Below, piece by piece: positions 59,139 to 64,000 of a stretch of DNA of 64,000 nt. The notes under the pieces are model-generated. The model did not search any database, was not told where the DNA came from, and saw only the letters and a program-made list of their open reading frames with translations. The translations under genes were made by a program, and so were the position numbers. Numbering within the stretch: the stretch's first letter is position 1; the number at the start of each line of letters is the position of its first letter. Origin of the DNA: JAGPCK01 sp964535575 (GTDB lineage Bacteria > Bacteroidota > Bacteroidia > UKL13-3); the NCBI GenBank assembly GCA_964535575.1, contig CAZHTC010000001.1, forward strand, positions 659,716 to 723,715, written 5' to 3'.

Positions 59139-60029
59139 TTACAGGGCGTTTTTCCTTTTTCCCGGTTTAAATTCAAGTATCTCGTCTCGTTTTGGCGATG
59201 TAACATATTGCTTCTTATCATTCCCATATTTATCCATAATCCAAATGTCTGAATTTTCTGCTACACGTGTATAGGCAATAAATTTTCCGTCTGGAGTCCA
59301 GCGTGGCCATCTGTTATCTAAAGTGTCTGTAGTTAACTGTTTGATATTACTACCGTCAATGTCCATGATATAGATGTCAGCTTTATTTTTTAAAAAGTAG
59401 TGGCACGCAATTGTTTTTCCGTCAGGTGAAATATCTAACGCTCCATCGTTCCCTATTCTGTTTGTCAATCTGGTGTGATAGCTTCCCGCAGTGTCCGTAA
59501 CAAATATTTCGCTATTGGTTATTTTGTTAGCAGAGTCTTTATCCATAAATGACGTATAAAATATTCGTATACCATCAGGATGAAATGTTGGCGAACCGTC
59601 TAATCTGTCGTTGGTTGTTATTCGTGTTGTTTTTTTACTGGTTAAATTCATTAAGTAGATTTCATTTTGTTTGTGGTCGGCATTTGAAACATATAAAATG
59701 CTTTTTCCATCCGGAGAAAACGATGGACCATATTGGTCTAGCGTATCATTTGTAAGTTGTAAAGTCGTTTTCAATTCAACATTGTAGAGATAAAGGTCAT
59801 ATTGCTTGTTAACCTGCTTTGCAAAAAGAATAAATTTTCCATCCGGGCTCCACTTAATTCCATAGTCGGTAAACTTATCGTTTGTAATGTTGAGAAGTTG
59901 GTCGTTTGTGGAAGAAATATATAAATCTAAATTTTCGTCTCTGTCAGAAATAAGGGCGTATTCATATTTGACCGTTTTGCACGAGTTTAAAACTAAAAGT
60001 CCCAAAAGGAATATGTAAATTCTTTTCAT
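59139..60029 (-). CDS. TolB-like (PD40 beta-propeller) lipoprotein
   Basis: 296 aa. Lipobox LNSC (Cys17). Six PD40-type repeats, each with SPDG or HPDG followed by a hydrophobic strand: WSPDGKFILFAKQ, FSPDGKSILYVSN, FHPDGIRIFYTSF, ISPDGKTIACHYF, WTPDGKFIAYTRV, and an incomplete first one. These propellers bind proteins or sugars; some are part of the Tol system, but nothing else of Tol is here. Its stop codon lies inside the left core GTTACAGGGC; the right core GCCCTACAAC is at 60049-60058. Confidence 0.82.
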   Translation of the reverse strand: MKRIYIFLLGLLVLNSCKTVKYEYALISDRDENLDLYISSTNDQLLNITNDKFTDYGIKWSPDGKFILFAKQVNKQYDLYLYNVELKTTLQLTNDTLDQYGPSFSPDGKSILYVSNADHKQNEIYLMNLTSKKTTRITTNDRLDGSPTFHPDGIRIFYTSFMDKDSANKITNSEIFVTDTAGSYHTRLTNRIGNDGALDISPDGKTIACHYFLKNKADIYIMDIDGSNIKQLTTDTLDNRWPRWTPDGKFIAYTRVAENSDIWIMDKYGNDKKQYVTSPKRDEILEFKPGKRKNAL

Positions 60030-60048
60030 TGTTGTCGTCTTTTAAAAT

Positions 60049-60174
60049 GCCCTACAACGTTTTGCGGCTACCCAAAGGGCGGGACTTCTACCACAAAACT
60101 GTCTTTGGAACACGAATTGAAAATCAGCTAAGCTAAACCCCGCCTTTTGGGTAGCTGCTGTTATGTGCCATATT
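60049..60174 (-). repeat. attC-like recombination site between two gene cassettes
   Basis: A 126-bp interval between genes. Outer cores: GCCCTACAAC (60049-60058) next to GTT, and GTTATGTGCCATAT (60161-60174). Inside, GCGGCTACCCAAAGGGCGGG (60064-60083) pairs with CCCGCCTTTTGGGTAGCTGC (60140-60159), 18 of 20 bases, around a 56-base loop. Length, paired inner arms, and cores that match the ends of the neighbouring cassettes are the features of integron attC sites. The outer cores do not fit the strict GTTRRRY consensus. Both flanking genes are on the minus strand. Confidence 0.6.
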
Positions 60175-61571
60175 TATTCTATTCGTCTGTTTTTAAAATT
60201 ATCGTCAAATATTTTGTCAAGGGTTGTTGTGTGTCTATTTACAATTATCAACTTGGTTTTGTCTTGCAAATTTGTTGTATAAACAAATTCCTGTTCTGCT
60301 TTGTACTTCCAATTTTTTAGTTCTGGAAATATCGCTTTTATAATCTTTAACTTGTACTTGTTGGCACACGATATAATAATCACTTTTGTAATTGGCGTTT
60401 CTTTCATTTGCTCAATGCCGCTTTGGGTGATAGGAGATAGAGATAAATAATAACTAGAATGACGATAGTGTGAATTAAAGAAATCAAAGTCTTTCGGTTC
60501 GTCTGCTATTATATAACGGTTTGTAAACAAATTATCCAATTCGTTTGTCCAATCAGAAAAATTACTATCATACAAATCAACATATTTGTCAATAAAATTT
60601 TTGTCTATTGCTTTTTGCTGATTTATATACTCCTTCACTAATGGATAAATCTGTTTTGACATTAAGTTGATGTATTTGACATTATACCAATCGGAATTAT
60701 CTACTTTTCCGTTTAATTGTTCATAAACATACCCATTTCCTAACGATGTTGCCAATGCTTCATTTAGTAGTAAATATGCGTATTGACTATTTTTAGAAGA
60801 GTTATTGTTAAACCATGATTGGATTTTAAGTTTCAATTCCAAAGATTGTCCATCGTAAATGTTGTGATATATTTCGTGCATAAGAACACCGAATAAAATA
60901 TCGTTTTCTTTGAAGTTAATAGGAACTTCACTTATAGCATTATTCAAAAATGCTTTTGCTGTAAAACCACCTTTGCTGATTGAAGGAATAATTGCAATAT
61001 CAATAGGAATAGAATTGTCCCATTGCGAGCCGTAAAAAATCAAACCCTTTTGAAAAAAGTTTGAAAGATTAGATTTTTGAACATATTCTTTTAGTTCGTT
61101 TAATTGCTTTTCAAATTTGTCTTTGTTTGGAAAGAAAATCAAGTTGTCATAAATAGGTTCAAAATCAGAAAGAATGTGTGAAAAGGCAAATAGTTCTGTG
61201 TTCGGAACAATTCCAAAAGTTAAATTTTTGAAGTGCTGAATTGATACGGCATTGATTAAGTTTCTCTCAATAAGAGATGTAGTCATAACGGGTATTTTTT
61301 GTCCCGTTGGATACCCTTGAAAATTATACGATTCGTAAATATTTAAAGTGTCAAACTGTTTCACTAAGTCTATATAGTGTCTTGTGTGGAATTTTGAAGA
61401 TTGAAACGCTTGTTTACACTCGTTGTCAGGATAGTTGTCGGACAATTTTTGTATAAAGTCATAAGTAGCCAATATCTTTGAATAGGTGAGGTTTATTATC
61501 GGCTCTTTTTGTCCAAATGCTGTACTAAAAGAAAATAAGAAAATTATTAAAAATGTCGCTTTTATGTTCAT
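60174..61571 (-). CDS. Secreted HExxH zinc metallopeptidase-like protein
   Basis: 465 aa from ATG 61571 (MNIKATFLIIFLFSFSTAFGQ, a clean signal peptide). The open frame extends 38 codons upstream, but that part is repeat module A and was excluded. HEIYH at 232-236 gives two zinc His and the catalytic Glu; NEALAT with Glu271, 35 residues on, is in place as the third ligand of a gluzincin. The remainder matches no family I know. Cassette cargo: it is enclosed by a perfect 14-bp inverted repeat, 60161-60174 and 61589-61602. Confidence 0.75.
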   Translation of the reverse strand: MNIKATFLIIFLFSFSTAFGQKEPIINLTYSKILATYDFIQKLSDNYPDNECKQAFQSSKFHTRHYIDLVKQFDTLNIYESYNFQGYPTGQKIPVMTTSLIERNLINAVSIQHFKNLTFGIVPNTELFAFSHILSDFEPIYDNLIFFPNKDKFEKQLNELKEYVQKSNLSNFFQKGLIFYGSQWDNSIPIDIAIIPSISKGGFTAKAFLNNAISEVPINFKENDILFGVLMHEIYHNIYDGQSLELKLKIQSWFNNNSSKNSQYAYLLLNEALATSLGNGYVYEQLNGKVDNSDWYNVKYINLMSKQIYPLVKEYINQQKAIDKNFIDKYVDLYDSNFSDWTNELDNLFTNRYIIADEPKDFDFFNSHYRHSSYYLSLSPITQSGIEQMKETPITKVIIISCANKYKLKIIKAIFPELKNWKYKAEQEFVYTTNLQDKTKLIIVNRHTTTLDKIFDDNFKNRRIE

Positions 61572-61588
61572 TGTTGTACGTTTTTTTA

Positions 61589-62112
61589 ATATGGCACATA
61601 ACGGCAGCGTCCCGCAAGGGGCGGGACAGGTGTGAAAAAAAACTTTGCTCAATTTCATAGGGTAAAACTTGTGAAAAGAAACCACAAAAGCAAGGGAAAA
61701 TGCCAGAAGCTATGGCAATACCTTCACTTGTGGCGGCACGGGAGCGAAGGCGGGGTGAGTTCATGCTTATAAAATTTGCCGGTTTAGTTTTGTACTCAAA
61801 ACGGTGCTTACAAAATAAACTTAACCCATTCGGGTACTGAAGTTACACCCCGAATGAGTCGGGACAAAAGAACTTCAATTATTTCTTGTCACAAGTTGCA
61901 AACTTGCGACAGCTTTGGGCAATGATAAAATTAAGGGAAGAACTGACCCAATTAGAAAGCCACATCATACAACAAATTCTGCTTTCATTACAGCTCACCA
62001 AAATTTTTAACTAAAAATACCGAGTTAAAAAAATGAAAGGCTCATAAACCAGCTATTTGCTTCAATAAATTTAAAAAAACAGAGTTGTGCAACAGCTACC
62101 CGTGTTGGCAGC
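61589..62112 (-). repeat. Repeat block A5 + B5 + C5 + D5 (largest cassette boundary)
   Basis: Core ATATGGCACATAAC (61589-61602); A5 to 61715; B5 61716-61805; C5 61885-61919; a unique segment 61920-62012; D5 62013-62103; core GTTGGCAGC (62104-62112). A5-B5-C5 repeat A4-B4-C4 almost base for base, and D5 repeats D3. It is the whole 545-base interval between the metallopeptidase and DisA_N genes. The unique segment holds a 30-codon plus-strand frame (61922-62014) that I do not call a gene. Confidence 0.88.
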
Positions 62113-62116
62113 TGCT

Positions 62117-63877
62117 CTATTTCTCGTCAATATAGTAGCTGTCATTCATTTCTGGATTTGGATTAATATCATTGTAAACAATTCTCACGCTATCAATATC
62201 CTTATCTGCTTCTTCAATTTGTCTGCGAAGTGAGTTAATTTTATCACATTCGTCAGCTGTCAAATAAAAAGCAACATTTTGGAAGTAAGTCATTGCTTGA
62301 TTAAAATACTTTCTTGCAACCTTTTCGTCTTTACTCAACTCTTCAAATTTTTTGATTGCGTCAAGAATGTCCGAGTGCTTTATTTGTGGTCTTAAATTGG
62401 GAATAAGGTTTATCATTCCGTCTTCCGAAATAATTACCAAAACTGTCGGGTGTTTTGTTCCGAAATGCTCGTAGTAACGAATGGCGGAATTATATCTCGC
62501 ACCTCTTGAAGAGTCTCCTTTATCAGTCGCTAAACCGTCTAGGATAACTCCGATTGCGTGGCAAATTCCGTCTTTGTCTATAAGAACTGAACCATCAATC
62601 GAAGTGATTTGCTGAACAATACCAATAGTCAATTTTAACGGTTTAAGCGAGAAACTTTGTTTACCCAATCTTTCTGCTTCTGCTTTTGCATTGTCAGAGA
62701 TTACTAGCATTGTCCCGTGTTTTTGTTTTGTGGCTTCTGTAGTAATGTCCCAAAGATTGTCTAACTGATTTTTGTCAATGTCTTTGAAAATCCTTTTTAA
62801 ATCAGAGTAAAATTTAACCCTATCAATTCTGTCTTTTGGTAAATTAGGTTGTCTATATTCAACAACCATCATAGGATTGTTGTCGTGCAAAACTTCCCAC
62901 TTAAAATGGCTAATAAAATTAATTTCAAAAAGAGATTCATTTTTCGGGTTGTATTTTCCTGTTTGTTCTCCTAAACCATAAATTAATGCAGAGTCAGAAA
63001 TGATTACAGCGTTGTCATTGGATAATTCTAAAAATTTTCTGACTTTTCTATAATCTCTAACTTTAATCGGTTCTTTGAGTTGGAGTGTCAATCTAATATT
63101 TGGGTGGTCTTTTTTTGCAATAATCATTTTTCCTAGACCGTCAGCACCTTCGTATTTTAAAGACGAGATTGTATTGCAAGCATCATAAAGTCCGTGAAGT
63201 CCGTCAAAATTTTCACCTGCTTGAGAGATAGAATACATAAATTGTTTGCCAGATTCTCTCAGAAGTTCGTCCGCAGGTCTTTCAATAGCACCAATTCCTT
63301 TATTAGGGTCTTTAAGTGCAATTGCACTTTCTTTTAAATAGGTATCAATTGCACTTTCAATAAATGAACGACTAATTTTATAACGGTCATTAAATTTTTC
63401 TTTTGTCAAAGAATAGTAGCTGTTCAGAGTTTTTTTATCGAGCTCAAGAACTACAAAAACAAGAAATCCTTCAATGTATGTTGGATATGAAATAAACTTT
63501 TCGGTATCGCCATACAAATCTTCTTTTTTTAGAATTTTATCAATGGCTTCTCTTAGAGCATTGGTTGAAATCCTTTTTTCGTGATTTTTTTGTGCTACTG
63601 GATGTGAATGGAAAATCCTTGATTCTTCATTCACCTTTTCAAGTTCTTGAGCTAAAGAATTGACTTCTGTAAAAGCGTTAACTGAATAACCATAATCTTC
63701 GGGTTCAATACAAATTGGATGTCTGTCGTCTCGTTTGTCTGTTAAAATCCCAAGAAGAAATATTTTAGGTCTAAGTTTTTTGTCAATTTCATTAAACAAA
63801 CTCTCAGCAGATACTTGTAAGGAAATGTGAATGTGTTGTTGGTATCCCCACATAAAATATTCAATTACATTACTCAT
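62117..63877 (-). CDS. DisA_N (diadenylate cyclase-like) domain protein, probable nucleotide sensor
   Basis: 586 aa. Residues ~375-490 form a DisA_N domain: HGTMLVISDNAKAEAERLGKQ, IDGSVLIDKDG (~427-437, where DGA is usual) and GDSSRGARYNSAIRYYE (~454-470, where GTRHRxA is usual). The RHR catalytic motif reads RYN, so cyclase activity is doubtful and nucleotide sensing is more likely. The ~370 residues before it are mixed alpha/beta and unrecognised; the end is helical. Cassette cores GTTGGCAGC (62104-62112) and GCTGCCAAC (63924-63932) are perfect inverted repeats around the gene. No -7 box in its leader. Confidence 0.75.
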   Translation of the reverse strand: MSNVIEYFMWGYQQHIHISLQVSAESLFNEIDKKLRPKIFLLGILTDKRDDRHPICIEPEDYGYSVNAFTEVNSLAQELEKVNEESRIFHSHPVAQKNHEKRISTNALREAIDKILKKEDLYGDTEKFISYPTYIEGFLVFVVLELDKKTLNSYYSLTKEKFNDRYKISRSFIESAIDTYLKESAIALKDPNKGIGAIERPADELLRESGKQFMYSISQAGENFDGLHGLYDACNTISSLKYEGADGLGKMIIAKKDHPNIRLTLQLKEPIKVRDYRKVRKFLELSNDNAVIISDSALIYGLGEQTGKYNPKNESLFEINFISHFKWEVLHDNNPMMVVEYRQPNLPKDRIDRVKFYSDLKRIFKDIDKNQLDNLWDITTEATKQKHGTMLVISDNAKAEAERLGKQSFSLKPLKLTIGIVQQITSIDGSVLIDKDGICHAIGVILDGLATDKGDSSRGARYNSAIRYYEHFGTKHPTVLVIISEDGMINLIPNLRPQIKHSDILDAIKKFEELSKDEKVARKYFNQAMTYFQNVAFYLTADECDKINSLRRQIEEADKDIDSVRIVYNDINPNPEMNDSYYIDEK

Positions 63878-63923
63878 TGTTTTTTCGTTTTTTCTTTCTG
63901 TTTACTACTGTCGTCTAAGAGTT

Positions 63924-64000
63924 GCTGCCAACGTTTTTCGGCTTGGCGATGTGGCGGATTTTTAGCACAAAAGTTCAATAGAATTACTGCTGTTGAACCT
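63924..64000 (-). repeat. Cassette core and start of another attC-like site, cut by the window edge
   Basis: GCTGCCAAC (63924-63932) then GTTTTTCGGCTTGGCGATGT, similar to the GTTTTGCGGCTACCC start of the site at 60049-60174. Further on, GTTCAATAGAATTACTGCTG TTGAAC forms an inverted repeat (GTTCAA/TTGAAC). The other half lies beyond the window. Confidence 0.55.

Noticed and set aside
61572..61685. 38-codon N-terminal extension of the metallopeptidase frame
   Set aside because: It is a translation of module A; the internal ATG at 61571 starts a proper signal peptide.
61525..61764. Matching minus-strand frame across A5/B5 running into the metallopeptidase leader
   Set aside because: Same repeat shadow; it overlaps the true start of the metallopeptidase gene in another frame.
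61922..62014. 30-codon plus-strand frame between C5 and D5
   Set aside because: It is the only plus-strand candidate in the array, is very short, and I see no promoter or homology. It may be a fragment of a lost gene.
63590..63700. JAMM/JAB metalloprotease site in the DisA_N protein (HSHP motif)
   Set aside because: HSHP is present near residue 92, but the spaced Ser-x-x-Asp and upstream Glu of a JAMM site are not convincingly in place.
52100..64000. CRISPR array
   Set aside because: The repeats are long, irregularly spaced and modular, with genes between them; there are no short regular spacers and no cas genes.
52100..64000. Transposon or IS origin of the repeat blocks
   Set aside because: No transposase frame, no terminal inverted repeats common to all copies, and no target duplications are visible. 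A MITE remains possible and is listed as a refuting outcome.
1..64000. tRNA, rRNA or tmRNA genes
   Set aside because: I saw no cloverleaf-like or rRNA-like stretch by eye. A covariance search was not possible here, so a missed tRNA cannot be fully excluded.

Overview
The window looks like a chromosome segment of a free-living member of the Bacteroidota. The signs are: several proteins with type IX secretion (T9SS) C-terminal sorting domains, a gliding-motility-associated C-terminal domain at the left edge, three DUF1573 proteins, fused E1 alpha/beta dehydrogenase, and many perfect or near-perfect Bacteroidota -7 promoter boxes (TAnnTTTG) a few bases upstream of start codons. I cannot name a genus. 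I saw no rRNA, tRNA, CRISPR array, IS element or integrase.

Layout. 1-2.8 kb: end of a secreted T9SS protein, an ankyrin-repeat lipoprotein and three tandem DUF1573 proteins. 2.9-10.4 kb: E1 alpha/beta fusion, an ECF sigma/anti-sigma/outer-membrane-protein operon, a CapA-like phosphoesterase and a sodium/solute symporter. 10.6-12.7 kb: a second ECF sigma factor translationally coupled to an anti-sigma-like membrane protein that also carries PKD and T9SS sorting domains. 12.7-21.3 kb: mostly housekeeping (RhlE-type helicase, EamA transporter, yicC-gmk-nadD-GNAT operon, T9SS subtilase, exonuclease III, a Rieske-like lipoprotein lacking the histidine ligands, 3-hydroxybutyryl-CoA dehydrogenase). 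21.3-28 kb: a surface-carbohydrate neighbourhood in which two proteins look like catalytically dead carbohydrate enzymes (a GH16 lipoprotein and a NodB-like deacetylase), followed by a metallophosphatase and two glycosyltransferases. 28-43 kb: recR, TPR histidine kinase, DUF3089 hydrolase, coiled-coil protein, PKD/T9SS protein, M1 peptidase, metK, tatC, and a lipoprotein that joins a c-type haem site to a PHM-like copper monooxygenase. 43.3-52.1 kb: a three-gene secreted-protein operon whose first gene is little more than a signal peptide plus a T9SS sorting tail, then D-cysteine desulfhydrase-like protein, two membrane glycosyltransferases, a DHFR-like protein and NDH-2.

52.1-64 kb is different. 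It reads as more AT-rich, all genes lie on the minus strand, their functions are unrelated, and most are separated by copies of a modular repeat family (here called A, B, C, D). Some genes are bounded by gene-specific inverted repeats ending in AAC/GTT, and one 126-bp boundary folds into two arms of 20 bp with 18 matches, much like an integron attC site. My main proposal is that this is an integron-like gene-cassette array of Bacteroidota type. Its cargo includes a HExxH metallopeptidase, a TolB-like lipoprotein, a D-2-hydroxyacid dehydrogenase, a membrane protein coupled to a 41-aa peptide, WD40 and kelch-like T9SS proteins, a GNAT enzyme, a frameshifted cyclophilin-like gene and a DisA_N-domain nucleotide sensor. 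The recombinase is not in the window.
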